DNA of 64,000 bases, taken from positions 124,001-188,000 of the forward strand of contig VFZF01000001.1 of the NCBI GenBank assembly GCA_016871335.1. The letters run 5' to 3'. The position numbers and the translations under genes are program-made. The DNA is from Acidimicrobiia bacterium. GTDB taxonomy: Bacteria > Acidobacteriota > Vicinamibacteria > Vicinamibacterales > SCN-69-37. The stretch's first letter is position 1. Each line of letters starts with the position of its first letter. This document shows, one piece after another, positions 52,944 through 62,685 of the stretch. Under the pieces are notes generated by a model, which did no database searches, was not told where the DNA came from, and saw only the letters and a list, made by a program, of their open reading frames with translations.

Positions 52944-55739
52944 CTATCTGCGGATCTTTTCGAGCTGTGCGAGCACTTCCCCGAGCTTGCGCATCTCCTC
53001 CCCGTAGAGTGCCCAGTTGCCTTCGCGCTGGGCGGCAATCGCCCGCTCATAGTGGTCGCTTGCGCGTTCGGTCAGCACCAGGAACTGTGGATCGACCCCC
53101 GCCGCACCTCCCGAAACCGGAGTGGCCGGCAGCGGCGCGCCGCCGGGCGCCGGCGCCACGGGCTCCGGCACCAATCCGCCGTCAACCCTGCGATCCGGAG
53201 CCAGCGCCGCCGCCACGCTGCGGCCGAAGATCTGCACCAGGCCCTGCGTCAGCGTCTCCGCCATGACGATCTGTTCCTGATAGGCGACGATGACGCGCTT
53301 GAGCTCGGGGATACGTCCGCCGGCGGATCGCAGATACAGCGGCCGCACGTAGAGCAGCGACTCCTCGATCGGAATGACCAGCAGCGTCCCCTGGATGACC
53401 TGTGACCCCTGCTGGTTCCAGAGCGTGATCTGCGGCGCAATGGTCTGATCCTGATTGATGCGCGCCACGATCTGCCGCGGACCAAACACCACCTTCTGTT
53501 TCGGAAACTGGAACACGATCAGGCGGCCGTAGTGGTCACCGTCGCTGCGGGCCACCAGCCAGGCCGCGAGGTTGTCCTTCAGGCGCGGCGTGAACGGCAG
53601 CATCTGGATGAACTCGGTGTCGGCCTCGCCCGGCAGCCGCATGATCGTGTAGTACGGCTGCATCGGCGCGGCGTTGGATTCGCCGTCGATGACCGGCACC
53701 TGCCACTGGTCTTCCTTGTTGTAGAAGACCTGCGGGTTGGTCATGTGGAACGTCGCAAAAGCCGCCGCCTGCACCTTGAAGATGCGTTCGGGATACCGCA
53801 CATGGCTGCGAATGCCCTCCGGCATCTCGCTCAGCGGCTTGAACATGCCAGGAAACACGCGGCTGATGGTCTCGATGATGGGATCGTCCGGCTCGGCGAT
53901 GTAGAACGTGGTGGTCCCGTGATAGGCGTCCACCACAACCTTCACCGAGTTCCGGATGTAGTTGATCCGCGGAAGATCAAACGGCGTCGCGTACGGATAG
54001 TTTTCGCTGGTGGTGTACGCGTCCTGGATCCAGAAGATCCTGCCGTCGGCCACCACGGGGTACGGATCGGCGTCGTACTCGAGAAACGGTGCGATCGCGC
54101 GCACACGCTCGGCGATCCGCCGGTGATACATGATGCGGCTCTCGGGCGTGATCTGATTCGTGATCAGAATGTTCGCCGCGCCGAACCGGAGCGCGAACAT
54201 CACGCGCCGCATGAGGCTGCTGAGCTCCACGCCGCCGGTGCCCGCGTAGGTTGTCGTCACGTTGTCTTCGCCGCGCGGATAGTGGAACTCCGGCTGCAAT
54301 GTCTTGACCAGCGCGTAGTCACTCGAGAGTTCGCCGTAATAGATACTCGGCTCGCTGATTTCGAGGTCGACCTCGGAGACCGGCGGAAGGTCGCGCACAA
54401 ACAACACGGGCTGGCCGGACGTGGTCACCTCATTGACGGGTCCGAGCGTGAGGCCGTACCCATGCGTGAAGGTCAGCCGCTCGTTCACCCATGACCGGTT
54501 CGGCAGGCTCTCGCTGTTGAGTTCGCGGAGCGACAACATGACCTGACGGTACTTGCCGTCAATCGTGTAGCGGTCGTTGTCGACGTTGACGAAGTCGTAA
54601 TACGTCCGGATTTCCTGAATCTGCGAAAACGTCTGCAGCAGCGGCTGGTGGTCCCAGAGACGGATGTTCTCAATCGTGCCGGCGTTCGCGGCAATGTCGG
54701 CGGCTGTCAGCGACCCTTCGCCGGACAGCTCGCGTTCCTCCACGCGGTCAAGGGCGTACGCCTTGCGCGTGGCTTCAATGTTGTTGCGGATGAACGGCTC
54801 TTCCGTCGTCTGCTCGTTCGGAGTGACGACAAACCGCTGCACAAAACCCGAGTATACGCCGCCCGCCGTGGTCACGACGAAATACGCCGCGACCGCCGCC
54901 GGCAACGGCCAGCGCTGCGGACCAAATCCCTGCCACAACGCCACCAGACTCGCCAGGCTTAGTACGACAAGCGACACGCGCAGGAATGGAATCTGCGCGT
55001 TGACATCCGTATACGAGGCACCAAAGACGACAGCCGTCGACGATCCGGTCAGCAACGTACGTGGCAGTTCCAGCCACGTGCCCCAGGCCATCAACGCAAA
55101 CAACACGGCCAGCAGCACCATCAGGTGACGGCGGGTGCCGGAGGCCAGGTTCAGTTTTGGCCAGAAGGCCACCCCATACCGCGGCTCCATCGAGACATTC
55201 CCCGACAGCAGGTACAGCAGTCCGCTGGCGCCAAACGCCAGCACGGTGAGCAGCAGGGCTTGTTGCCGCACCAGGTCCAGCACGGGAAGCTGGAAGATGT
55301 AGAACCCGACGTCCCGGTTGAACAACACGTCACGGTCGCCGAAGGGCACGGCATTAAGCGCCGTCAGCCATTCCAGCCAGTGGTTGGCCGCACTGATGCC
55401 GAGGACAAATGCGACAACTACGGCCACCGGCAGTAGCAGGCCGGCGAGGCTCTTGCTCTCGACGACGATCGGCCGGCCGTCTTCAGTGGTACCCAGAATG
55501 AACTGGGGCCGTGACAGGGCGCGGCGGGCGATGCGCAAATTGACGTACAGGAAAACAAACGCCACCGTAAACGTCGCCAGGAACAACAACGACTGGGCCT
55601 TGTACGTCCGCAGGAACACGCTCTGATAGCCCAGCTCCTGGAACCAGAGCCAGTCTGTGTACAGGGACGCAGCGGATGGCACCGTCAACAGAAGAACCGC
55701 CGCGACCAGGATGAACCCGGGAAGTCCGCGTAATGTCAT
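52944..55739 (-). CDS. UPF0182 family membrane protein
   Basis: 931 residues, a normal size for UPF0182 (COG1615). Seven or so membrane segments fill the first 300 residues (GFILVAAVLLLTVPSAASLY, LFLATFTVAFVFLYVNL), and DWLWFQELGYQSVFLRTYKA is a family hallmark. The long soluble remainder has the conserved TRKAYALDRVEE, RINYIRNSVKVVVDAYHGTT and QMLPFTPRLKDNLAAWLVAR blocks. Its function is not established in any bacterium known to me. It ends with an acidic/helical tail (HYERAIAAQREGNWALYGEE) and diverges from the peroxiredoxin gene with 27 bases between starts. Confidence 0.94.
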   Translation of the reverse strand: MTLRGLPGFILVAAVLLLTVPSAASLYTDWLWFQELGYQSVFLRTYKAQSLLFLATFTVAFVFLYVNLRIARRALSRPQFILGTTEDGRPIVVESKSLAGLLLPVAVVVAFVLGISAANHWLEWLTALNAVPFGDRDVLFNRDVGFYIFQLPVLDLVRQQALLLTVLAFGASGLLYLLSGNVSMEPRYGVAFWPKLNLASGTRRHLMVLLAVLFALMAWGTWLELPRTLLTGSSTAVVFGASYTDVNAQIPFLRVSLVVLSLASLVALWQGFGPQRWPLPAAVAAYFVVTTAGGVYSGFVQRFVVTPNEQTTEEPFIRNNIEATRKAYALDRVEERELSGEGSLTAADIAANAGTIENIRLWDHQPLLQTFSQIQEIRTYYDFVNVDNDRYTIDGKYRQVMLSLRELNSESLPNRSWVNERLTFTHGYGLTLGPVNEVTTSGQPVLFVRDLPPVSEVDLEISEPSIYYGELSSDYALVKTLQPEFHYPRGEDNVTTTYAGTGGVELSSLMRRVMFALRFGAANILITNQITPESRIMYHRRIAERVRAIAPFLEYDADPYPVVADGRIFWIQDAYTTSENYPYATPFDLPRINYIRNSVKVVVDAYHGTTTFYIAEPDDPIIETISRVFPGMFKPLSEMPEGIRSHVRYPERIFKVQAAAFATFHMTNPQVFYNKEDQWQVPVIDGESNAAPMQPYYTIMRLPGEADTEFIQMLPFTPRLKDNLAAWLVARSDGDHYGRLIVFQFPKQKVVFGPRQIVARINQDQTIAPQITLWNQQGSQVIQGTLLVIPIEESLLYVRPLYLRSAGGRIPELKRVIVAYQEQIVMAETLTQGLVQIFGRSVAAALAPDRRVDGGLVPEPVAPAPGGAPLPATPVSGGAAGVDPQFLVLTERASDHYERAIAAQREGNWALYGEEMRKLGEVLAQLEKIRR

Positions 55740-55766
55740 GGATGAGTCACATTATCATGGGCGGAT

Positions 55767-56231
55767 ATGCTTCCCGTCGGCACCCCAGCCCCTGACTTCA
55801 CACTCCGCAGCCACACCGGCGAGACCGTCAGTCTCTCCGATTTCAGAGGGAAACAGCACGTCGTGCTGGCCTTCCACCCCCTGGCCTTCACGCCGGTCTG
55901 TTCCCTGCAGATGCAGACGTACCAGCAGGACCTTCCGAAATACGAGGGCCTGGATGCCCACATTCTCAGCCTCAGCGTGGACGCCGGTCCGGCCAAGAAG
56001 GCGTGGGCTGAGTCACTCGGGGGGATTTCCTTCGACCTGCTGGCGGACTTCCACCCGCACGGCCACGTCGCGTCACTCTATGGCGTGATGCGCACCGACG
56101 GGATCTCCGAGCGCGCAACGTTCATCGTCGACAAGGCGGGCACGATCGTCTGGGCCAGGAAGTACGACATTCCGCAACAGCCCGACCACGGCGAAGTGCT
56201 GGCCGCGCTCAGTTCGCTCGCGGGCCGATAG
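55767..56231 (+). CDS. Peroxiredoxin (AhpC/TSA, AhpE/BCP-like)
   Basis: 154 residues. [20 protein letters not shown] and the peroxidatic block [14 protein letters not shown] with its Pro-x-x-x-Cys arrangement identify a peroxiredoxin; the usual Thr/Ser-x-x-Cys is [20 protein letters not shown] is the closing strand pair. Only this one cysteine is present, so it should be a 1-Cys enzyme that needs an external thiol to reduce the sulfenic acid. It removes hydroperoxides in the cytoplasm. The last 23 bases overlap the propeller relic on the other strand. Confidence 0.93.
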   Translation: MLPVGTPAPDFTLRSHTGETVSLSDFRGKQHVVLAFHPLAFTPVCSLQMQTYQQDLPKYEGLDAHILSLSVDAGPAKKAWAESLGGISFDLLADFHPHGHVASLYGVMRTDGISERATFIVDKAGTIVWARKYDIPQQPDHGEVLAALSSLAGR

Positions 56232-57109
56232 CCAGCAGTTCCTTGTCCGTCCGCCAGTACCACGTGCCGTCGACGAGCGCCGGCGAGGCGAGCACGCGCG
56301 CGCCCATCTCATTCACGTGATGCAGCTTGAACGTGGTGCCGGCCTCAACCACAAACGTCTGGCCGTCGTCATTCGTGAAGAAGATCTTGCTGCCGACAAC
56401 AACGGGTGACGACGAAAAGCCTTCGCGCGCGGCAACACCCAGCCGTTCCTGGTAGACCAGGTCGCCGGTCTTCGCCTGGAACACGGTCAGAATGCTCTGC
56501 ATGTCGTTGATCTGATACAGCAGGTCGCCGTGAATCAGGCTCGACGGCACAAAGGGTGACCCTCGTGGCGACGTCCACTCCACATGCGATGTCGTCACGT
56601 CACCTGAACCACCGGGACGAATGGCCAGCGTGGGACCTGCGCGGCCGGATGAGGCGAAGACCAGACCATGGCCCACCACCGGCGTGGGGATGACTTCGTA
56701 CAAGTTGCCGGTGACGGTCCAGAGTTCCGCACCGGTATCCGGATGATAGGCATACACCTTGCGCTGACTGGAGACGATGAGCTCGTCGCGGGTGCCGGTC
56801 GAAATGACGATCGGCGTGCCCCAGCCGACAACTTCGGTGCGGTCCTTCCACCACATCGTCTCGCCGGTCTTGGTGCTGAAGGCGGCGACAAACGACCCGA
56901 CGGTCGACGTGCCGCGGTGGTCCTGGTAGATGAAGAGCCGGTCCTTGTACAACACGGGTGAGCCGGCGCTGCCATGGGGGTTGTCGAGATCGCCGACCTT
57001 GCGATGCCAGACGATCTTGCCGATGAAATCAAACGCGGCGAACTTCGTCGGTGGAGGCACCTGCGGCCGCAGTCAGCAGGACTGCCCACACAAACACGGC
57101 TTTGCGCAT
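56209..57109 (-). pseudogene. PQQ-binding-like beta-propeller protein, deletion and frameshift after signal peptide
   Basis: An ATG at 57109 opens a good signal peptide (RKAVFVWAVLLTAAAGA), but this frame stops within about ten codons. In another frame, from about 57060, runs a propeller of at least 280 residues: TKFAAFDFIGKIVWHR, RKVYAYHPDTGAELWTVTG, TVFQAKTGDLVYQERLG and [18 protein letters not shown]. These are PQQ-like blade repeats. Full relatives are about 400 residues and have two or three more blades between signal and this point, so an out-of-frame deletion probably removed them. The remaining frame has a GTG at 57060 and could yield a cytoplasmic fragment. Confidence 0.72.
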
Positions 57110-57189
57110 GAGAGGGATCCTACCCCGAGTCAGGGTCACCAAGCGCTCACTGGGACGAGACGGCATGCCGCAGGGACGAGATTACTTAT

Positions 57190-57264
57190 CACAACGAGAC
57201 ATGGAGGGCTCGGAGTCTTAGGGTTTTAAAACCAAATTCTCCACGTCCTCCATGCCTCGTTGTG
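57190..57264. terminator. Long palindrome, family E-type, after the permease gene
   Basis: CACAACGAGACATGGAGG (57190-57207) pairs with CCTCCATGCCTCGTTGTG (57247-57264) at 17 of 18 positions; in the loop is a perfect 12-base palindrome, GGTTTTAAAACC (57222-57233). The left arm with following GCT-GGAG is nearly the same as at 17,258-17,283. It lies just beyond the stop of the leftward permease gene, as a terminator would. Confidence 0.68.
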
Positions 57265-57271
57265 AACCCTG

Positions 57272-58459
57272 CTAGAGCTCCCGTAGCGCGGTCGGGATCG
57301 GCAGGCGCGCGGCCCGGATGGCCGGGAACAGGCCGCCAAGCAGCCCAAGCAACAACGCGTAGAACAGCCCCATGATGAGCAGTTCCGGCGTCACCCGGAA
57401 CGCAAACGCCACCTGGCTGAACGTCTGGAAGTTGATCGTGGATGTCTGGTACCCGTTGAACCCGAAGTACGCGCCGGCGCCACCGAGAATCCCGCCCAGC
57501 GCACCAAGGGCCAGCGATTCCGCCAGCACCGACACCACGACCGACCCGCCGTTGAAACCCAACGCCCGCAACGTGGCAATCTCCCGCGCCCGCGTGGATA
57601 CCGCCGTATACATCGTGAGAATCGCGCCAAACACGGCACCGATGCCCATCAGCGCAGCGATGCCGAACCCGACGCCCTGAATCAGCCGGCTCAACGACTG
57701 GGACTGCTGCGCGTAGTACTCACTCTCACGACGCACCTGCACATTCAGTTGAGGGTTGGTCGTCAGGAAGTCGCGGAAGCGGTCGAAGTCCTCGGACGAC
57801 TCAAGCCGGGCCAACACGGATTGGAAGGAGTTGCCGCGGCGGTACACCCCCTGCAGCACACGCGCGTCCACCCAGATCTCCGTCTCAGCCACGCCTCCGT
57901 CGGCTTCGAACACACCCACGACCTGCCACGACGACTGACCCGACTGGACGACGCTGCCCACCGTCAGGCCGGCAAACTGTCCACTCGCGCCACGCCCGAC
58001 GATGACCTCGGTGGTGCCGAACTCAAACATCCGGCCTTCCACGATCGCCACTTCGTCGCGGACGGCAAAGGCCGTCGACTCAACACCGCGCATCGGCACA
58101 TTGGCCGCCGTGCCCGTCGACCGCTTCGGAAGGTCGATGATCACGTACAGCTCTGATGACGCCATCGGCGTCTGCCCATCGCGACGAAGACCCGGCGCCT
58201 GCTTGATGATGTCGGTGTCCGGACCGGCGAGGCCGCTCGTCATTTCGCTGTCAGCTCCCGTCCGCATGACCAGCGCCCTGGACGGGGACCCGCTGCCCTC
58301 CATCGCCGCCGTAAAACCCGCGGCGATCGACAACACCGACACCAATACGACGACCACGCCCGCAATCCCGACGATCGCCACGCCGGACGAACTCAACCGC
58401 TGCGGAATCGTCCGCAGGTTCAGGAGTGTCACCGCCAGAGTCTGACTAATCCACTGCAT
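57272..58459 (-). CDS. ABC transporter permease, MacB/FtsX type (second permease)
   Basis: 395 residues. First membrane helix GVAIVGIAGVVVVLVSVLSI, then a periplasmic domain (VGRGASGQFAGLTVGSVVQS, EIWVDARVLQGVYRRGNSF) and three C-terminal helices with RAREIATLRALGFNGGSVVV and LGLLGGLFPAIRAARLP, the FtsX signature. It forms an exporter with the next upstream permease, the ATPase and the adaptor, all spaced within a few bases. Two different permease genes instead of a MacB homodimer suggest a LolCE-like heterodimer. The cargo is unknown. Confidence 0.92.
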   Translation of the reverse strand: MQWISQTLAVTLLNLRTIPQRLSSSGVAIVGIAGVVVVLVSVLSIAAGFTAAMEGSGSPSRALVMRTGADSEMTSGLAGPDTDIIKQAPGLRRDGQTPMASSELYVIIDLPKRSTGTAANVPMRGVESTAFAVRDEVAIVEGRMFEFGTTEVIVGRGASGQFAGLTVGSVVQSGQSSWQVVGVFEADGGVAETEIWVDARVLQGVYRRGNSFQSVLARLESSEDFDRFRDFLTTNPQLNVQVRRESEYYAQQSQSLSRLIQGVGFGIAALMGIGAVFGAILTMYTAVSTRAREIATLRALGFNGGSVVVSVLAESLALGALGGILGGAGAYFGFNGYQTSTINFQTFSQVAFAFRVTPELLIMGLFYALLLGLLGGLFPAIRAARLPIPTALREL

Positions 58460-58468
58460 GGTGCGCTC

Positions 58469-59620
58469 CTAGTTGCGACGAAGACCGTCGGTAATCTTCA
58501 ACTGCATGGCCTGCAGGGCCGGCAGCGCGCCGGCCACAAGGCCCATCAGCACAATCAACACGGCCCCGGCCGCAACGTTGCTCGACGGAAGGACAAAGAT
58601 GGGCAACAGGCCGCCGGTGGGGTCGCCCTGTTGCACAAACACCCAGGCCGCCAGCAGCCCAAGCCCGCCACCCAGCACGGTGATGAGGAGGGACTCTCCG
58701 AGCACCCACATCAGAATCGTCGGGTTCGTGAACCCCAGCGTCTTCAGCACCGCCATCTCGCTTGTGCGCTCCCTGACCGCCTGCGCCATCGTCGTCGCCG
58801 CGATCAGCAGCATGGTGAAGAGCACGGCCGCTGCGATCCGGATCATGATCGTGCCGATGTCGCCCACCTGGTTGGCAAATCCCTCGACAAACCCCTTCTC
58901 GGTTGTTGTCTTCGTTTCCGCAGACGAGTTGGCGAACATCTCGTCGAAGCGCGCGCCCATGGCCTGCGCCTGTGACGCATCCGCAATCTTCACGATGTAC
59001 CAGCCGACCAGCCCCTGACCGCCGGTACGGTTCTCGTCGAGATAGTCGTACCGGAAGAAGAACTGCGTCTTGTCCACGCCAGGTTCCCCGTCGTAGATGC
59101 CGGCCACGTTGAATTCCCATGTCAGGCCGCCGGTCTTCGGCTGCCAGATCGTGGCCTGAATGGGCACCCGATCACCGACCTTCCAGTTAAAACGCTTCGC
59201 CAGATCGGCGCCGACGACGACGCCCTGACGGTCATCGAGCCAGGCCTTCATCTGATCCGGCGGCAGCACGTATTCCGGATAAATCTGCATGAAGGGTTCC
59301 GGATCGACGGCGATTTGCGCGAAGAAGTTCGACGGATCCTGATACACGCCACCGAACCAGGTGTTGTGCGTCGCGACCTCCACACCCGGCGTCGACTGCA
59401 ACTGGGCCTGATACGACACCGGCAGCTGCATGATCAGGCTCACCTTGTGGATGAGCACGAGCCGATCGATCCCTGCGATATCCACGCCGAACGCAAACGC
59501 GGTCCGGATCGTCATCAACACGCCGAACAGCAGGAACGCGACAAACAACGAGCCGATCGTGAAGAGCGTGCGGATCTTCTTCCGCCAGAGGTTCTTCCAG
59601 AGCAGCGGCAGGTACTTCAT
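58469..59620 (-). CDS. ABC transporter permease, MacB/FtsX type (first permease)
   Basis: 383 residues. N-terminal IRTLFTIGSLFVAFLLFGVL helix, periplasmic region (VVVGADLAKRFNWKVGDRVP), then FTMLLIAATTMAQAVRERTS, MAVLKTLGFTNPTILMWVLG and LIVLMGLVAGALPALQAMQL, the FtsX-domain set. The ATG overlaps the ATPase stop as ATGA and the stop lies nine bases before the second permease. Stoichiometry with that permease is inferred, not shown. Confidence 0.92.
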   Translation of the reverse strand: MKYLPLLWKNLWRKKIRTLFTIGSLFVAFLLFGVLMTIRTAFAFGVDIAGIDRLVLIHKVSLIMQLPVSYQAQLQSTPGVEVATHNTWFGGVYQDPSNFFAQIAVDPEPFMQIYPEYVLPPDQMKAWLDDRQGVVVGADLAKRFNWKVGDRVPIQATIWQPKTGGLTWEFNVAGIYDGEPGVDKTQFFFRYDYLDENRTGGQGLVGWYIVKIADASQAQAMGARFDEMFANSSAETKTTTEKGFVEGFANQVGDIGTIMIRIAAAVLFTMLLIAATTMAQAVRERTSEMAVLKTLGFTNPTILMWVLGESLLITVLGGGLGLLAAWVFVQQGDPTGGLLPIFVLPSSNVAAGAVLIVLMGLVAGALPALQAMQLKITDGLRRN

Positions 59621-60306
59621 ACCGTTGCTCCCGACGACATCAGCACGCCCTTCTCGAGATGGATCACCCGCTTGGCGCGCTCGGCGGCTCGCGGGTCGTG
59701 CGTGACCATCACGATGGTCTTGCCGTGGTCGCGATTGAGGGCCTGCAGCAGATCGAGAATTTCGTTGCCCGACTTCCGGTCCAGGTCACCTGTCGGCTCG
59801 TCAGCCAGCAGCAGCGTGGGGTCGGTGACGATGGCCCTGGCGATGCCGACGCGCTGTTCCTGACCACCGGAGAGTTGCCGTGGATAGTGGTCGGCGCGAT
59901 CGGCAAGACCCACAACCTTCAGCGCAATGCGCACCCGCTCACGCCGCTGGGCCTTCGACAACTTCGTGAGCAACAAGGGCAGCTCAACGTTCCTCGCAGC
60001 GGTCAGTACCGGCAGCAGGTTGTAGAGCTGGAAGACGAACCCGATGTGCTGTGAGCGCCACTGTGCCAGTCGGTTGCCCGACAACCCGGCAATATTGGCG
60101 CCCTTGATTTCAATCGAGCCCGACGACGGAGCGTCGAGGCCGCCCATGAGGTTCAACAGCGTGGTCTTGCCTGATCCTGACGGGCCCATGAGCGCCAGAA
60201 AATCCCCTTCGGGAATCTGCAGGTTGGCCCCCTGGAGCACGTCGATCCGCTCGCCGCCGCGCGTGAAGTACTTGTGGACGTTGTTGATATTGACAAGTGT
60301 GTTCAT
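59617..60306 (-). CDS. ABC transporter ATP-binding protein, MacB/LolD type
   Basis: 229 residues from the ATG at 60306; a start five codons earlier would overlap the adaptor gene. Walker A GPSGSGKTTLLNLMGGLD, FVFQLYNLLPVLTAARNVEL, signature QLSGGQEQRVGIARAIV, Walker B LLLADEPTGDLD and VMVTHDPRAAERA are all intact. It powers the two FtsX-type permeases that follow. It follows the periplasmic adaptor gene by 12 bases. Confidence 0.94.
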   Translation of the reverse strand: MNTLVNINNVHKYFTRGGERIDVLQGANLQIPEGDFLALMGPSGSGKTTLLNLMGGLDAPSSGSIEIKGANIAGLSGNRLAQWRSQHIGFVFQLYNLLPVLTAARNVELPLLLTKLSKAQRRERVRIALKVVGLADRADHYPRQLSGGQEQRVGIARAIVTDPTLLLADEPTGDLDRKSGNEILDLLQALNRDHGKTIVMVTHDPRAAERAKRVIHLEKGVLMSSGATV

Positions 60307-60317
60307 GGGGCCTCGAT

Positions 60318-61541
60318 TCACTTCACGGTAATCAGCGATCCGGCGGCGAGGGCCGGCGGCGGTGACACGACAACGCCTTCGCCGGCCCGGAGGCCGGCCA
60401 GGATTTCGAGGCGGTCACCGTCGGAACCACCCACGCGCACGGCCCGGCGCTCCACGGTCTCGCCGGTGACGACAAACACGATTGACTGGTCGCCGTCCGA
60501 TCGCACGGCGCTTTTCGCCACAAGCGCGGTCGGCTGCGCCGTCTGGGCCGGCGTGTCTCCCGCCTCACGCAGGAACGTGACCTTCACGCCCATGTCCGGA
60601 AGGATGCGCGGGTCGAGTTCGCGGAAGCCAATGCGCACAAGCACTGTGGCCTTCTGGCGGTCGGCGGTCGGCACCGTCGTGATCACCCGCGCGGGAATCT
60701 GGAAGTCGGGGTACGCATCAAGCACGGCAGTCACGTCCTGGTTGGGACGCACGCGTCCGATGTAGCTCTCGTTGACATCAACTTCGATCTCCAGCGATCG
60801 CATGTCGACGATCGTGCAGATGCCGGTGCGCGTGAACCCGCCTCCCGCGGAGACCGGCGAAACCATTTCGCCCGCCTGCGCATCACGCGAGATCGCCACG
60901 CCGCTGAAGGGCGCGCGGATGATCGTGTCGTCGAAATTGGTTTTCTGCAGGGCAACCTGGCTTTCGGCCACCGACACCTGCTCCTTCGCCGAGGCAATAC
61001 GCGCCACCAGCGAGTCGACCTCGGCCTGCGCGCGGTCGACGTCCGCCTGCGTCCCGATGCCGTCCTTCACCAGCTGCACGAACCGGGCGAGGGTCACCCG
61101 CGCCTCGGCGAGCCGGACCTCGCTCTCGCGCATGTTGCCGCGGGCCGCCTCCGCCTGCGCCTCGACGAGGGCCAGAGCCGCCCTGGCCGTGGAGTCGTCC
61201 AGCCGGGCCAGCACCTGCCCCTCGCGGACCGCCATCCCCTCCTCGACGTTGACCTCAAGGACCTTGCCCGTGACCTTCGAGGACACCGTGGCGCGGCGTC
61301 GGGCCGTCACGTAGCCGGAGGCGTTCAGGACCGTCGCCTGGGTGCCGGCGGCCCGTTCACCGACCACGGCGACCTCAACTTCGATCGGCCGCTCGCGCGT
61401 GGCCCACGTCCAGGCGGCGTAGCCCCCTCCCGACAGCACGGCGAGCACCACCACCCACTTCACCCACCCGGAGCCACCCGGGACATCAAGAGGCGTGCGC
61501 TCAATCCTCAGCGCGGCGAGATCGTCCTTCAGTTCGGTCAT
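60318..61541 (-). CDS. Periplasmic adaptor of an ABC efflux pump (MacA/HlyD-like)
   Basis: 407 residues. One N-terminal membrane anchor (VKWVVVLAVLSGGGYAAWTW), a lipoyl half-motif (GKVLEVNVEEGMAVREGQVL), an alpha-hairpin (AQAEAARGNMRESEVRLAEA, AEVDSLVARIASAKEQVSVA), the second lipoyl half (IIRAPFSGVAISRDAQAGEM) and barrel strands. Such adaptors connect an inner-membrane ABC pump to an outer-membrane channel; no TolC-like gene is in the window. First of four genes in the exporter operon. Confidence 0.92.
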   Translation of the reverse strand: MTELKDDLAALRIERTPLDVPGGSGWVKWVVVLAVLSGGGYAAWTWATRERPIEVEVAVVGERAAGTQATVLNASGYVTARRRATVSSKVTGKVLEVNVEEGMAVREGQVLARLDDSTARAALALVEAQAEAARGNMRESEVRLAEARVTLARFVQLVKDGIGTQADVDRAQAEVDSLVARIASAKEQVSVAESQVALQKTNFDDTIIRAPFSGVAISRDAQAGEMVSPVSAGGGFTRTGICTIVDMRSLEIEVDVNESYIGRVRPNQDVTAVLDAYPDFQIPARVITTVPTADRQKATVLVRIGFRELDPRILPDMGVKVTFLREAGDTPAQTAQPTALVAKSAVRSDGDQSIVFVVTGETVERRAVRVGGSDGDRLEILAGLRAGEGVVVSPPPALAAGSLITVK

Positions 61542-61659
61542 GACACCTTCCCCACAGTCAAAAGGGATCCACTCTATGCAAAGAAAAGGCGAATATCAAC
61601 CCGGGCGGAACCAGCCGGGCTCAAGCCAGGCTGTTCCGAACGTGCTGATAGTGACGGAA

Positions 61660-61678
61660 GGCACCCAGGACGGGTGCC
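61660..61678 (-). terminator. Hairpin downstream of the cytochrome oxidase genes
   Basis: GGCACCC (61660-61666) and GGGTGCC (61672-61678) form a perfect 7-base stem with a 5-base loop, 30 bases after the subunit IV stop in the direction of transcription. A T-rich tail is lacking. The rest of the 168-base interval to 61541 holds no gene; no clear promoter for the exporter operon was found. Confidence 0.5.
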
Positions 61679-61709
61679 TGAAAATCGGTGACTGGCGGCG
61701 GCTGGCCGG

Positions 61710-62006
61710 TTACCGGCCGGGGACCCCGAGCCAGCCGCGGGTCAGGTAGTCGCCCATCGTGATGCCGAAGAGGATGATCAGCCAGACAAACCCGGAGGCC
61801 GCGACCACCTTCGTCAGCGGGGTGTTGTACTTCACGCCCATGAAGAACAGGATGACCAGCATCGCCTTGGACACCGCCACCGCAAGGGCGATCGGCGTGT
61901 TCATCACGCCAAGGTCCACGCGCGCGATCGCCACGGTGACGACCGTCAGGACGCACAGCGCGAAGAACACCGAATAGTAGAGGCCTTTGGAGCTGACGTG
62001 TGACAT
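61710..62006 (-). CDS. Cytochrome c oxidase subunit IV
   Basis: 98 residues with three membrane helices (YYSVFFALCVLTVVTVAIA, PIALAVAVSKAMLVILFF, VVAASGFVWLIILFGITMG). The FFMGVKYNTPLTKVV loop is typical of bacterial subunit IV (CyoD/CaaD family). It stabilises the oxidase in the inner membrane. It follows subunit III by six bases and closes the oxidase operon. Confidence 0.9.
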   Translation of the reverse strand: MSHVSSKGLYYSVFFALCVLTVVTVAIARVDLGVMNTPIALAVAVSKAMLVILFFMGVKYNTPLTKVVAASGFVWLIILFGITMGDYLTRGWLGVPGR

Positions 62007-62012
62007 GGCTTT

Positions 62013-62684
62013 TTAGTGATGTTTCCCGATGAGGTACAGCAGCGGGAAGAGGAAAATCCAGACGATGTCGACGAAGTGCCAGTAGAGGCCCGTGACTTCG
62101 ACCGGGGCAAAATAATCCGCGCTGAACTGGTTCTTCCAGGCCATCCGCAGAATGATGAAGAGCAGCACGATGCCCACCACCATGTGCAGGGCATGGATGC
62201 CCGTCATCATGAAGTAGAGCGAGAAAAACAGCTGCTGCGCAGGTTCCCGGGCCGGGTCAAAACTCGATCCAGGCACCAGATGATGCTCGAACTTCGCGGC
62301 GTACTCGAAGTATTTGACGATCAGGAAGATGCTGCCGAAGATGATCGTCAGAATCAGGTTGGCGATCTGCCACATCCGGTGCCCGACCTGCGCCGCCCGC
62401 ACCGCAAGCGCCATCGTCAATGAGCTGACGATGAGCACGAGGGTGTTGATGCCGCCGAGGACTTCGTTGAGCTCGTTGCTGCCCGCCAGCCAGGCATCCG
62501 GATACATGTTCCGATAGAGCAGGTAGGCCATGAACAGGCCGCCGAAGAACATGACTTCGGTGACGAGGAACACCCACATCCCGAGGATGGAGGCCTCGAG
62601 CTGCTGCGCCATGTTGTGGAAATGGTGCTGCAGCTTCGGGTGGTGTTCCTGATGGGCGTCTGCGTGCACGTTCGGAGCTGACAC
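62013..62684 (-). CDS. Cytochrome c oxidase subunit III
   Basis: 223 residues, five-helix bacterial form. LGMWVFLVTEVMFFGGLFM, VLIVSSLTMALAVRAAQVG, FFSLYFMMTGIHALHMVVGI and GLYWHFVDIVWIFLFPLLYL are family hallmarks, with the conserved Glu in TEVMFF and His in the HALH and HFVD segments. It lacks heme and supports proton uptake and stability of the oxidase. It is separated by one base from the end of subunit I. Confidence 0.95.
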   Translation of the reverse strand: MSAPNVHADAHQEHHPKLQHHFHNMAQQLEASILGMWVFLVTEVMFFGGLFMAYLLYRNMYPDAWLAGSNELNEVLGGINTLVLIVSSLTMALAVRAAQVGHRMWQIANLILTIIFGSIFLIVKYFEYAAKFEHHLVPGSSFDPAREPAQQLFFSLYFMMTGIHALHMVVGIVLLFIILRMAWKNQFSADYFAPVEVTGLYWHFVDIVWIFLFPLLYLIGKHH

Positions 62685-62685
62685 G

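Noticed and set aside
57272-61541. A macrolide-specific MacAB pump
   Set aside because: The module has an adaptor, a separate ATPase and two different permeases and no linked TolC; family likeness does not give drug specificity.
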